A stretch of 64,000 nt of DNA from Pseudomonadota bacterium. Lineage in GTDB: Bacteria > Pseudomonadota > Gammaproteobacteria > Steroidobacterales > Steroidobacteraceae. Numbering within the stretch: position 1 is the stretch's first letter; each line of letters begins with the position of its first letter. The stretch covers positions 1 through 64,000 of the forward strand of contig JADJOO010000001.1 of NCBI GenBank assembly GCA_016713725.1. Reading direction: 5' to 3'. The notes under the pieces are model-generated. The model was not told where the DNA came from. It saw only the letters and a list, made by a program, of their open reading frames with translations, and did no database searches. Of the stretch, positions 54,205 to 63,107 are shown piece by piece. The translations under genes and the position numbers were made by a program.

Positions 54205-55242
54205 ATGCGACCGTCTTCGACCATTCGTCGCCCATGGCCGGCCTTCGCGAGCGCCCTGTTCCTGCTCGGTGTGTCGGCCGTTGCCGCAGCAGACGAGGTG
54301 CCCGCGGCGGCCGCCTTCAAGCACTACCTGACGGGCAACCCGGCCGACGTGGTCCGACCGACGTCCGGCCTGCTGGTGCTGCAGGGCGGTGGCGACGACG
54401 TTGACGAGAATTACATCCAGATGGGCGCCCGCGGCGGCGGTGGCGATTTCGTGGTGCTGCGTGCATCAGGCGACGACGAATACCAGGCGTACATCTATGG
54501 GTTGTGCCAATGCGACTCGGTGGAGACGTTGATCGTGGACAGCCGTGCGGCTGCCTTTGACCCTAACGTCGTCGAGACGGTCCGTAATGCCGAAGCGCTG
54601 TTCATCGCGGGTGGGGACCAGGCCAACTATGTTCGCTTCTGGAAGGGCACACCGCTCGAGGATGCGATCAACTACGTGGTGGCGAAGCCGGCGCCGATCG
54701 CCGGCACCAGCGCCGGCATGGCCATCCTCGGCGAGTTCTCGTACTCGGCGATGACGCCGGAGAGTCTGACCAGTGCGACGGCGTTGGCCGACCCCTATGC
54801 CGCCGATTTGACGCTGGAGCGTGACTTCCTGGTCGCGCCGCGCCTGGCAGGCATCATCACTGACCAGCACCTGCAGGAGCGCGATCGGATTGGCCGCACG
54901 GTCGCACTAATGGCCCGGTTGTTGCAGGACCGCTGGACGAAGGAGGCGCGGGCCATCGCAGCAGACCGCGAAACGGCAGTCCACATCGATCCCGTCACCG
55001 GCGTCGCGCAGGTCTTCACAACGAAGGATCACCCCACCCCCTACGCCTACTTCATGCGTGCGAACAGGTTGCCCGAGCGCTGCGTAGCCGGGCAGCCGCT
55101 CACGTTCAGCGCCGTCGACGTGTATCGGCTCGCGCCAGGTGATCGCTTTGACATTGCTGCATGGCAAGGCGAGGGCGGCCTCGCGTACCGTTTGAGCGTG
55201 GAGTCGGGTGTGCTGCATTCCTCGCGCGACGGCACCTATTGA
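54205..55242 (+). CDS. Secreted cyanophycinase-like S51 peptidase
   Basis: Cyanophycinases cleave multi-L-arginyl-poly-aspartate to beta-Asp-Arg. It has 345 residues with a signal peptide (PAFASALFLLGVSAVAAA), so it would be exported. The nucleophile is Ser169 in GTSAGM (167-172), and ALFIAGGDQANYVRFW precedes it. LLVLQGGGDDVDENYIQMGA is the N-terminal strand. Secreted forms allow use of external cyanophycin. The C-terminal 70 residues form an extra domain. The TonB receptor follows 148 bases later. Confidence 0.88.
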   Translation: MRPSSTIRRPWPAFASALFLLGVSAVAAADEVPAAAAFKHYLTGNPADVVRPTSGLLVLQGGGDDVDENYIQMGARGGGGDFVVLRASGDDEYQAYIYGLCQCDSVETLIVDSRAAAFDPNVVETVRNAEALFIAGGDQANYVRFWKGTPLEDAINYVVAKPAPIAGTSAGMAILGEFSYSAMTPESLTSATALADPYAADLTLERDFLVAPRLAGIITDQHLQERDRIGRTVALMARLLQDRWTKEARAIAADRETAVHIDPVTGVAQVFTTKDHPTPYAYFMRANRLPERCVAGQPLTFSAVDVYRLAPGDRFDIAAWQGEGGLAYRLSVESGVLHSSRDGTY

Positions 55243-55390
55243 ACGCGGGCATCACCAGGCTCGTTGTAACTGCATTTGCCCCAGGTCGAAGTCGTTGCGA
55301 CCCGGCGCTGTTGTCAAATCCTCGACGCATGGGATAGGCTCGGTCCAAGACGTCGCTGACGACGCATTTATCGGGGCGAGCAGGAGTCCT

Positions 55391-57910
55391 ATGAACGACC
55401 AGAATGCGCATGGCGCTGCATCTGCCATTGGGCGCGGCCGCAGCGCGAAGACGACGTCACCGTCGCAACCTGGTCGGAGTCATCCGATGTCCCCGCTGAC
55501 CGCGGCCATCTTCGCGGTGCTGTATCCGGCCTCACTGACGTTGGCACAAGGTGCTCGTGCCGACTCGGCGCAACTGGAAGAGATCGTCGTGACCGCGACG
55601 CGGCGCGACGTCAACCTGCAGAACGTGGCACAGAGCGTCACGGCGTTCTCGACGGCCGACATCGAGCAGCAGGCACTGCAGGGCGTCGCCGACGTCATTG
55701 CCGCGCTGCCGAGCGTCAATCTCGTCTCGTCGATGCCCGGCCGCAATTCGATCGTCATGCGCGGCATCGCGACTGGTTCGGCCGAGTACCGCACTGACAG
55801 CCAGGTCTCGGTGTACCTCGACGAGCAGCCCATGACGTCGATCTCGACGCAGGTCGAAGTCCGGCTGATCGATCTCGCCCGCATCGAGGCCTTGCCGGGC
55901 CCGCAGGGAACGCTGTTCGGCTCGAGTTCGCAGTCGGGCACCATCCGCTACATCACGAACAAGCCGGACACGACCAAGTTCGCGTCGCAGCTCGACGCCG
56001 AGCTCGGGACGACGAAAGGCGGCGAGGAAAGCTACGACGTCAGCGGGCACCTCAACATACCCGTCACGGACAACTTCGCGGTTCGCGCCGTCGGCTTCTA
56101 CTCGCTCGAAGGCGGCTACGTCGACAACGTCCTCGGCCCGACGCTGGTGGGTGATCGTGACAACGCCGACGTCGTCGAGCAGAACTGGAACGATTACAAG
56201 AGCTGGGGCGGGCGCATCGCCGGACGCTGGCAGATCAGCCCCGAGTGGGAATCGACGCTGAGCCTGATCTCGCAGTTCAGCGAGGCGGACGGCGCCTGGG
56301 AATCGGACCCGGCGCTCGGCGACTACAAGATCACGCGCTTTTTCGACGAGTTCCGCGACGACGACTGGTACCAGGCCTCGCTCAACGCCAAGGGCGACCT
56401 CGGCTTCGCCGAACTCTCGGTCACGGCCTCGTACTTCGACCGCAGCATCAAGTACGAATGGGACGACGCGAACTACAGCCAGTGGCGCAGCGCCTACTAT
56501 GGCGGCTTCGATCCGGATTACGGCACTGGCAGCTACAACATCTACAACACGGGCGTCGAGCTCTCCACGACGTTCAATGACCAGAGCCAGAAGCGCTCGG
56601 CCTACGAGGTGCGGTTGACTTCACAGGGCGAGAGTCGCTTCGCGTGGATGGCCGGCGCCTTCTACGAAGACGTGGAGGACGCGTGGCACTACGGCGACAC
56701 GATGCCGAACCTGATGCAGACGACGGCCTGGGACGTGGCCAATTACTACGCCTGCTACGCCAACCAGCAGGGCTACGACATCGCCTGCCCGCTGGCGCCC
56801 ACCGACATCTACTACTCGGACAAGTACCGCAAGACGATCAAGCAGACGGCCGTGTTCGGCGAGGTGACGTACGCCCTGACCGACCAGTGGTCGATAACGG
56901 GCGGGGCGCGCTGGTTCGAGTACGACCGCAACCAGATCGAGACCTACAACATCCCGCTCGGCCTGCCGGTCTCGAACGATTTCGAGGGCGGTGGCGTCAA
57001 CGCGAGTGAGGGCAAGGAGTCGGACACGGTCTTCAAGTTCGGCACGGAATATCACCTCGACGACAACCGGATGCTCTATTTCCTTTACAGCGAGGGCTTC
57101 CGGCTTGGCGGCAGCAACAGCGCGCGCGCCGCGGCCACCGGCTTCCTGCCGCTGAATTACCAGCCGGACAAGCTTAGCAACTACGAGGCGGGGCTCAAGA
57201 GCCAGTGGCTGGACCAGACGGTGACTCTCAACGTCTCGCTGTTCTTCATGGAGTGGGACCAGATCCAGCTCAACTCGTCGGGCAGCACGGCCGGCAATCC
57301 CTGGTGGTTGCGCGGCACGTTCAACGGCGGCAAGGCGGAACAGAAGGGCGTCGAGCTCAACGGCGCCTGGCAGGTCACCAGCCATTTCAGCCTCGAGGCG
57401 AGCGCGTTCTTCGCCGACCCGGAATTCTCCGAGGAAACCGTCTACCCGGATCCGGACGATGGCGTCGCCATCCCGGCCGGTACCATCATGCCGGTGTCAC
57501 CCAAGGAAAAGTTCTGGATTGCCGCCGAGTACACGCTGCCCAATTTCATGGACATGGACGGCAACCTGTGGGCACGGATGTCGTACAGCTACCAGGGAGA
57601 AGTCTGGGACAGCACCGACGCCATCCTGGACTACGTGAATGCCACCACTCCGGAAGAGCGAGCCGACGCTCGCGACCTGTTGCTCCCGTCGTACTCGACC
57701 TCCACGTTCCAGCTGGGCTTCACGGCCAATTCCGGCTGGGAAACGGCGCTGATCGTGCGCAATCTTTTCGACGAGACGGGCTACAACTACATGAGCAGCA
57801 CCAACTACGGCGACTCGCCGGCCATCGGCTGGGACGACCCGCGCTTCCGGTACGTTCGATCCCTGCAACGGCCCCGCTCGATCAGCCTGTCGTTCACCAA
57901 GAAGTGGTGA
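55391..57910 (+). CDS. TonB-dependent outer-membrane receptor
   Basis: This is a 22-strand barrel receptor that imports large substrates with TonB energy. The ATG at 55391 has AGGAG eight bases upstream and gives 839 residues with a long signal region (PLTAAIFAVLYPASLTLAQG). The TonB-box and plug start is LEEIVVTATRRDVNLQNVAQ. The plug ends GTLFGSSSQSGTIRYITNKP. The last strand ends LSFTKKW, with a C-terminal aromatic residue for barrel insertion. The substrate is not known. Its neighbours suggest a peptide-like compound. Confidence 0.95.
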   Translation: MNDQNAHGAASAIGRGRSAKTTSPSQPGRSHPMSPLTAAIFAVLYPASLTLAQGARADSAQLEEIVVTATRRDVNLQNVAQSVTAFSTADIEQQALQGVADVIAALPSVNLVSSMPGRNSIVMRGIATGSAEYRTDSQVSVYLDEQPMTSISTQVEVRLIDLARIEALPGPQGTLFGSSSQSGTIRYITNKPDTTKFASQLDAELGTTKGGEESYDVSGHLNIPVTDNFAVRAVGFYSLEGGYVDNVLGPTLVGDRDNADVVEQNWNDYKSWGGRIAGRWQISPEWESTLSLISQFSEADGAWESDPALGDYKITRFFDEFRDDDWYQASLNAKGDLGFAELSVTASYFDRSIKYEWDDANYSQWRSAYYGGFDPDYGTGSYNIYNTGVELSTTFNDQSQKRSAYEVRLTSQGESRFAWMAGAFYEDVEDAWHYGDTMPNLMQTTAWDVANYYACYANQQGYDIACPLAPTDIYYSDKYRKTIKQTAVFGEVTYALTDQWSITGGARWFEYDRNQIETYNIPLGLPVSNDFEGGGVNASEGKESDTVFKFGTEYHLDDNRMLYFLYSEGFRLGGSNSARAAATGFLPLNYQPDKLSNYEAGLKSQWLDQTVTLNVSLFFMEWDQIQLNSSGSTAGNPWWLRGTFNGGKAEQKGVELNGAWQVTSHFSLEASAFFADPEFSEETVYPDPDDGVAIPAGTIMPVSPKEKFWIAAEYTLPNFMDMDGNLWARMSYSYQGEVWDSTDAILDYVNATTPEERADARDLLLPSYSTSTFQLGFTANSGWETALIVRNLFDETGYNYMSSTNYGDSPAIGWDDPRFRYVRSLQRPRSISLSFTKKW

Positions 57911-57928
57911 CGACAGCCACTGGGTAAA

Positions 57929-57948
57929 CCGGGCGCCAGGGCGCCCGG
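57929..57948 (+). terminator. GC-rich hairpin after the TonB receptor
   Basis: CCGGGCGC-CAGG-GCGCCCGG lies 18 bases after the stop and 13 before the next GTG. No T run follows, so it may attenuate rather than stop transcription. Confidence 0.45.
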
Positions 57949-57961
57949 GGCGTGGGATTGC

Positions 57962-58885
57962 GTGAAGCTCGTTACCACCTCCGTGGTTCGCGGCAGTCAC
58001 CAGTGCGAAAGCCATGGCGGCGTCTACCTGCTCGACCTGCAGGACAACACCGTCCGCCAGACGCTTGACTGGAATACGGTCGCAATCGACTGGCAGGGAC
58101 GTGGCTGGGACCGTGGACTGCGCGGTATCGCGTTCGATGGCGACATCGTCTACATCGCGGCGAGCGACGAGCTCTTTGCCTACCGGCCGGACTTCAGCCT
58201 CATCGGCTCATGGCGCAATGCCTACCTGCGGCACTGCCACGAGATCGCGGTCCACGAGCGTCGCCTGTACCTGGCCTCGACCGCGTTCGATACCGTGCTG
58301 GGTTTCGACCTCGATGCGCAGGAGTTTGGCTGGGCGCTGCACGTAGCCGCGCATCAGTTCCAGTTCAAGGGCAATGTGTTCGACCCGCGGTCGCCGGACG
58401 GCCCGCTGCCGCTCAACAAGCTGCACCTGAACAGCGTGCACTGCACGCCGGGAGGGCTGTACGTCACCGGGCTGAAGACCGGCGGGATGCTGCTCTACAA
58501 CGGCGCGCGCGTGCAGATGTCCGTGGAACTGCCGCCCGGCACCCACAATGCGCAGCCGTTTCGCGACGGCGTGCTGTTCAACGACACCGAGGCGGATGCG
58601 CTCAGGTACACGGGCCGCGGCGAAGGTCGCGAAGACCGTGCGCTCAAGGTACCGCGCTACCCGCCCGAGCAACTCACGCACACGAGCCTCGACGAGAGCA
58701 AGATCGCGCGCCAGGGCTTCGCTCGCGGACTCTGCGTTTTGTCGGATTCCGTCGTCGCAGGGGGATCGTCGCCGTCGACGGTCTCCGTGTACGACCTGGC
58801 TGCCAACACCCGCCTGTTGTCGGTGAACCTTACCCTGGACGTGCGCAACGCCATCCACGGCCTGGCTGTGTGGCCGTACGACTGA
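57962..58885 (+). CDS. Beta-propeller-like protein, possibly DUF4915 type
   Basis: This 307-residue protein starts at GTG and has no signal peptide. Repeated strand patterns suggest a propeller: GVYLLDLQDNTVRQTLDWNT, IVYIAASDELFAYRPDFSLI, RLYLASTAFDTVLGFDLD and VVAGGSSPSTVSVYDLA. His/Cys-rich spots occur (LRHCHEIAVHERR; LNSVHCTPGGLYVTG). It resembles proteins annotated as DUF4915, which I have seen beside sulfotransferases, but the match is from memory. It is convergent with the sulfotransferase gene. Confidence 0.6.
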   Translation: MKLVTTSVVRGSHQCESHGGVYLLDLQDNTVRQTLDWNTVAIDWQGRGWDRGLRGIAFDGDIVYIAASDELFAYRPDFSLIGSWRNAYLRHCHEIAVHERRLYLASTAFDTVLGFDLDAQEFGWALHVAAHQFQFKGNVFDPRSPDGPLPLNKLHLNSVHCTPGGLYVTGLKTGGMLLYNGARVQMSVELPPGTHNAQPFRDGVLFNDTEADALRYTGRGEGREDRALKVPRYPPEQLTHTSLDESKIARQGFARGLCVLSDSVVAGGSSPSTVSVYDLAANTRLLSVNLTLDVRNAIHGLAVWPYD

Positions 58886-58901
58886 GCATCCCGCCCGTGA
58901 C

Positions 58902-60923
58902 TCAGAGCCCCGCGTTGCGGACGGTCGCGGGCAATTCCTGCAGGATGTCGGCGAAGTCCTCCTGCCACATCCCCAGGTGCGACTCGAAGTTTCGCCAGTG
59001 GCCAAGCGCGTCGGTGTAGATCGGCCGCCTGACCTGTTCTGAACTCGCGGTCTTCACCGCGCGGCGGTTTTCGTGGAAGCGCACGCACGCGTCCTCGAAC
59101 GGCAGGCCACAGTGGTCGAGGATGCGGCGGACCTGGGTCTCCAGGTCGGTCACCGTCTCTTCGTAGTGCACGTCGAGCACCTTGCCCGGCAGCAGCCGGT
59201 GCCAGTGCCGCATCGTCTCGTAGTACTGGCGGTAGTAGGCGGAGAGATCGGCCATGTCGTACGTGAAATTCTGCCCCTTGCCGAACAGCTGCTTGTAGCC
59301 GCCCAGGCAGCTGTCGAACGGATGCCTGCGGGCATTGATGATCCGCGCGTTCGGCAGGATCAGGTGCAGCAGGCCAACGTGCGAGAAGTTGTTCGGCAGC
59401 TTGTCGGTGAAGAACGGTCGGTCGGTTGCGCGGAACGGACGGGTTTCTTCGAGGTACTGGCGCCCATAAGCCTTGAGGTCCTTGCCGCGCAGGTCGACGA
59501 CGGACTCCGGGTAGCGCTTCTGGTCCGGCCGGTAGCGCCCGATCGAGTACGCCAGCCGCATCAGCACCGGCAGTTCCGCGGTGCCTTCGACCTGGCTGTG
59601 ACTGGCGAGGATCTGCTCGATCAGCGTCGACCCCGATCGCGGCAGGCCGACGATGAAGATCGGGGCCGCGGAATCGCAACCTTGCCCCGCATGCCGCTCG
59701 AACAGCTCGCGCGTGAACACCGACGCGATCTGCTCGTGGCGCAGCTCCATGGCCACCGGATCGTGGAACACCTTCTTGCGCTGGCGCTCGTTGCCGGTGT
59801 CGTAATAGTGCCAGGCACGGTCGTACTCACCCTTGTCCTCGTACGCCTTGGCCAGCGCAAAGCGAAAATGGATGTCGGCGCTCTCGCCCAGGTCGTCGCG
59901 TTCGAGTTGTTCTTCCATCGCCGCGATCTCGGCGTCCTCGAAGCGAAATACCTTCAGGTTGGCCATGCTCCAGTAGACCTCGCCGAAGTCCGGCCGGGCC
60001 ACGATTGCAGCCCGGTAGGCGTGCAATGCAGCCTGCTGGTCACCATGGGTCTTGAGCACGTGCCCATAACTCAGCTGCACGTTCGGCGCGTTCGGATACA
60101 GGGCCAGCGAGCGCTCGAAGGCGGCCATGCTCTTCTCCACGTCGCCGACGTGCGCGTAGCCGTTGCCAAGTCCGGACCAGGCGATGGCATTGTCGTGTTC
60201 GAGCCGGGTCGCAGTCTGGTAGCACTCGATCGACTCCGCGTGACGGTCCACCTCGTGCAGCAACGCGCCGAGCAGCAGCCACGCCGCCGTGTAGGTCGGC
60301 GCCAGGGTCGTTGCTCGACGCAGCAACGCCTCGGCGTCACTCAGCTGTTTTTCCTCGCGCCAGTAAATCTGCGCCAGGAAACGCATCGCGTCGACGTTGT
60401 TGGCGTTTTCGCGCAACGCGCCGCGCAAGGCGTCGATGGCTTCCGTCTTGCGTCCGGCGCGCAGGTGATCGAGCGCCAGCGCGACCTGGCCACGGCGGGA
60501 GTCCAGCTCGAAGAACTCCTCGAAGGCGGCATCGGCGTCCTGGCCGCGACCCAGGGCGGCAAGGGCCTGGCCGAGCTTCTTGTGCGCCAGGGGCAGGCGC
60601 GGCTCGAGCCGGATTGCCTGCTCGAAGCATGGGATGGCTTCCTCGAATCGCTGCTGCAGCGCCAGCGCACTGCCCAGGTCCTCGTGCAGATGGGGGAACT
60701 CCGGCTGCAGTGAGATCGCGAGGCGCACGGTCTGCTCGGACTCGGCGTAGCGTCCCTGCTTGCTGAGAGCGGTGCCGAGCATGCGCAGGTGCTCGACGCA
60801 ACCAGGGTTCAGGTCGAGGTACGCGCGGCAAATCTCCTCGGCGCGCAGGGGCCGGTTCGCCTGCATCGCCGCGAGTGCTGTGCCAATGCTCGCGTCCTTC
60901 GCCAGCGGCTGCAACGAGCTCAC
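58902..60923 (-). CDS. Tetratricopeptide-repeat sulfotransferase
   Basis: This is a fusion of about 10 TPR units (for example EDLGSALALQQRFEEAIPCF, SWSGLGNGYAHVGDVEKS-like repeats) with a C-terminal sulfotransferase using PAPS. The 5'-phosphosulfate loop FIVGLPRSGSTLIEQILASH is at about residues 422-441, and the 3'-phosphate motif IINARRHPFDSCLGGYKQLF near 528. The start is GTG 60923, which overlaps the TGA of the S9 peptidase gene (GTGA), preferred to an ATG at 61007 that would overlap it by 88 bases. The acceptor is unknown. PAPS could come from CysNC. Confidence 0.9.
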   Translation of the reverse strand: MSSLQPLAKDASIGTALAAMQANRPLRAEEICRAYLDLNPGCVEHLRMLGTALSKQGRYAESEQTVRLAISLQPEFPHLHEDLGSALALQQRFEEAIPCFEQAIRLEPRLPLAHKKLGQALAALGRGQDADAAFEEFFELDSRRGQVALALDHLRAGRKTEAIDALRGALRENANNVDAMRFLAQIYWREEKQLSDAEALLRRATTLAPTYTAAWLLLGALLHEVDRHAESIECYQTATRLEHDNAIAWSGLGNGYAHVGDVEKSMAAFERSLALYPNAPNVQLSYGHVLKTHGDQQAALHAYRAAIVARPDFGEVYWSMANLKVFRFEDAEIAAMEEQLERDDLGESADIHFRFALAKAYEDKGEYDRAWHYYDTGNERQRKKVFHDPVAMELRHEQIASVFTRELFERHAGQGCDSAAPIFIVGLPRSGSTLIEQILASHSQVEGTAELPVLMRLAYSIGRYRPDQKRYPESVVDLRGKDLKAYGRQYLEETRPFRATDRPFFTDKLPNNFSHVGLLHLILPNARIINARRHPFDSCLGGYKQLFGKGQNFTYDMADLSAYYRQYYETMRHWHRLLPGKVLDVHYEETVTDLETQVRRILDHCGLPFEDACVRFHENRRAVKTASSEQVRRPIYTDALGHWRNFESHLGMWQEDFADILQELPATVRNAGL

Positions 60924-62977
60924 GGTACGGAGTTCATCGAACCGGGCGCGCCAGGCTCGGCTCGGTTGTCCTGCGCTGGCGTCCCGCCCAGATAGCGATC
61001 GAACCATTGCAAGTGGCGCTGCAGGAAGTCCTTCTGGAACTCGTCCGTCCAGTCACTGTGGTGCATGCCGGGATAGACGACGAGTTGCGTGTCGATGCCG
61101 CGCTTTCGCAGCGACTGGTAGAACAGTTCTGCGCTCAGGATCGGCACGTTCCAGTCGTCACGACCGCCGAGAAACAAGGTCGGTGTCTGCACCTGGCCCG
61201 CCCGCAACAGTGGCGAGAGCCGGTCGTACTTCTCGCGGTTTTCCCACGGCGGGCCGAGCTCCCAGTTGTACCACTGCTGGTAGATGTCATGGCCGTAGTT
61301 GCCGACGATGTAGCTGTGCCCGGCGCCGGACGCGGCCGCCTTGAAGCGAGGCGTGCGCGTGATGATCACGTTGGTCATGTAGCCGCCGTACGAGTAGCCG
61401 TGCACGCCGAGACGGTCTGGATCGGCGATACCCTCGCGGATCACGTGATCGACGGCGGCGATGACGTCGTCGTAATCGGTGATGCCCCACGTCTGGTAGA
61501 TGCCGCGGACGAACGCCTGCCCGCGACCGGTCGACCCCCGCGGATTGGGCTGGACTACGACGTAGCCGTTGGCGGCGAAATACTGGGCCTCGAAATCGAG
61601 TCCGTAGGCGAACTGCCCGACCGGGCCGCCGTGAATGTGCAACAGGGTCGGGTATCGACGGCCAGCCACGAACCCCGGTGGCTTGGTGACGAAGGCCTCT
61701 ACCGCCGTGCCGTCCGGGCTCTTGAACTCCACCTTCTCCTTGCTGCCGCGGACAACGGTCTGCAGGTACGCATCGTTGATGCCTGTCAGCCGGTGCGCGC
61801 GAGCCTTCGCCACCGAATGAAGTTCCGGCGCGTCGTTCATGTGCGCGATCACGGCGGCCAGCGCGCCGGACCTGGACACATCGAAACTCGAGACCTGCTG
61901 CTCGCCCTGCAGCACGGGTTCGAGCTTGCCGTCGCGCAGGCGGATGCGCGCAAGGTTGGTGCCGCCCAGGTGCTCGTACGCCAGGTAGATCCACTTGCCA
62001 TCGGGCGAGAACCTGAAGGAACTGATCCAGCGGTCGAGGTCGGCGGTAAGGATCCGGGCCGGGCCGCCGGTCGCCGGAATCACCGCCAGCTGCGGGAGGC
62101 CGTAGACGCCGTCCTCGGCCGACAGGAACGCAATGACCCGGCCATCGGGACTCCAGGCAGGCGCGCTCTTGACGCGGTCGTCGTTGGTCAGACGGACCAG
62201 TGCCCGGCCCTGGTCGGTGTTGTGCGCGGCGACCTGCCACAGGTCGGTCTTGTAGGAGGCGTCGGGCTCGTCCTCGCGGTTGCTGACGAACACGATCGTC
62301 TGGCCGTCCGGCGACCAGGCAGGCTGCGACTCGGTGTAGGGGCCGGACGTGACCTGCCGCAGCTGCGCCGTGGCCAACTCGTAGACGAAAAGGTGCTCGG
62401 CGCGGTCACCTGTCAGGTACCCGTCGCCCGCGTCCTCCTTGAACTGCAGGCGCGTGATCACCCATGGCTCGGTCGCTTGTCCCTTGCCAGGCTGTGTGTC
62501 GGCCCCCGCCGTGGCGGCTGCGACCGTCGAGGTGAGCAGCAGCTGCGTCTCATCGTGCGAGAAATTCAAGGCATCGAACCCACGTCCCAGCGTGGTCACC
62601 TGGGATGCCTCGCCGAACGAATCGACCGACAATTTCCAGACCTGGCTGCTCTTTGAGCGGTCCGACAGGAAATACAGCGTGCGTCCGTCGTGCGACCAGT
62701 GCGGCGCCGAGGCTTTCGAACCCGCCGGCGTGACGGCGCGCGACGTGCCGCCGCCCGCCGGCAGCACGAAGATCTGGTCGTCGAGGACATAGGCGATCTG
62801 CCGGCCGTCCCGAGCAAGGCGCAGGTCGTCCGGCGACTTGATCCGGTCGTAATCGTCGAGCGTGATCGCGCGCGGCGCAGCACCCGCCGCCGCTTGCGGC
62901 ATTGGTTCCGTCGCCATGGCGAGCGAAAGGTTGACCAGCAACGTGATCGAGGTCAGCAGGTGCAGGGGACGGATCAC
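60920..62977 (-). CDS. S9-family prolyl oligopeptidase-like peptidase, exported
   Basis: It has about 685 residues from a GTG at 62977 that opens a signal-like segment (PLHLLTSITLLVNLSLAMA). The ATG at 63115 adds an unlikely stretch. WD40-like/PD40 propeller repeats follow, with APHWSHDGRTLYFLSDRS, QPAWSPDGQTIVFVSNRED and APAWSPDGRVIAFLSAEDG. The C-terminal hydrolase has the Ser motif GVHGYSYGGYMTN, the Asp in LGGRDDWNVP and the His in YPGMHHSDWTDEF. It is similar to acylaminoacyl-peptidases. It is coupled to the sulfotransferase downstream and divergent from the amidohydrolase. Confidence 0.92.
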   Translation of the reverse strand: MIRPLHLLTSITLLVNLSLAMATEPMPQAAAGAAPRAITLDDYDRIKSPDDLRLARDGRQIAYVLDDQIFVLPAGGGTSRAVTPAGSKASAPHWSHDGRTLYFLSDRSKSSQVWKLSVDSFGEASQVTTLGRGFDALNFSHDETQLLLTSTVAAATAGADTQPGKGQATEPWVITRLQFKEDAGDGYLTGDRAEHLFVYELATAQLRQVTSGPYTESQPAWSPDGQTIVFVSNREDEPDASYKTDLWQVAAHNTDQGRALVRLTNDDRVKSAPAWSPDGRVIAFLSAEDGVYGLPQLAVIPATGGPARILTADLDRWISSFRFSPDGKWIYLAYEHLGGTNLARIRLRDGKLEPVLQGEQQVSSFDVSRSGALAAVIAHMNDAPELHSVAKARAHRLTGINDAYLQTVVRGSKEKVEFKSPDGTAVEAFVTKPPGFVAGRRYPTLLHIHGGPVGQFAYGLDFEAQYFAANGYVVVQPNPRGSTGRGQAFVRGIYQTWGITDYDDVIAAVDHVIREGIADPDRLGVHGYSYGGYMTNVIITRTPRFKAAASGAGHSYIVGNYGHDIYQQWYNWELGPPWENREKYDRLSPLLRAGQVQTPTLFLGGRDDWNVPILSAELFYQSLRKRGIDTQLVVYPGMHHSDWTDEFQKDFLQRHLQWFDRYLGGTPAQDNRAEPGAPGSMNSVP

Positions 62978-63107
62978 TTGGTCTTCGCCGATGGCTGGAA
63001 ACGCCTTGTAATGTACGATGGCCCGCCTGCCGAGCCAAGGTCGGGCGCGGCGCAGCAGGCCGGATCCGCAGGTATGATCCCGGCACCGAACCTGCCCAGT
63101 GGCCGAC

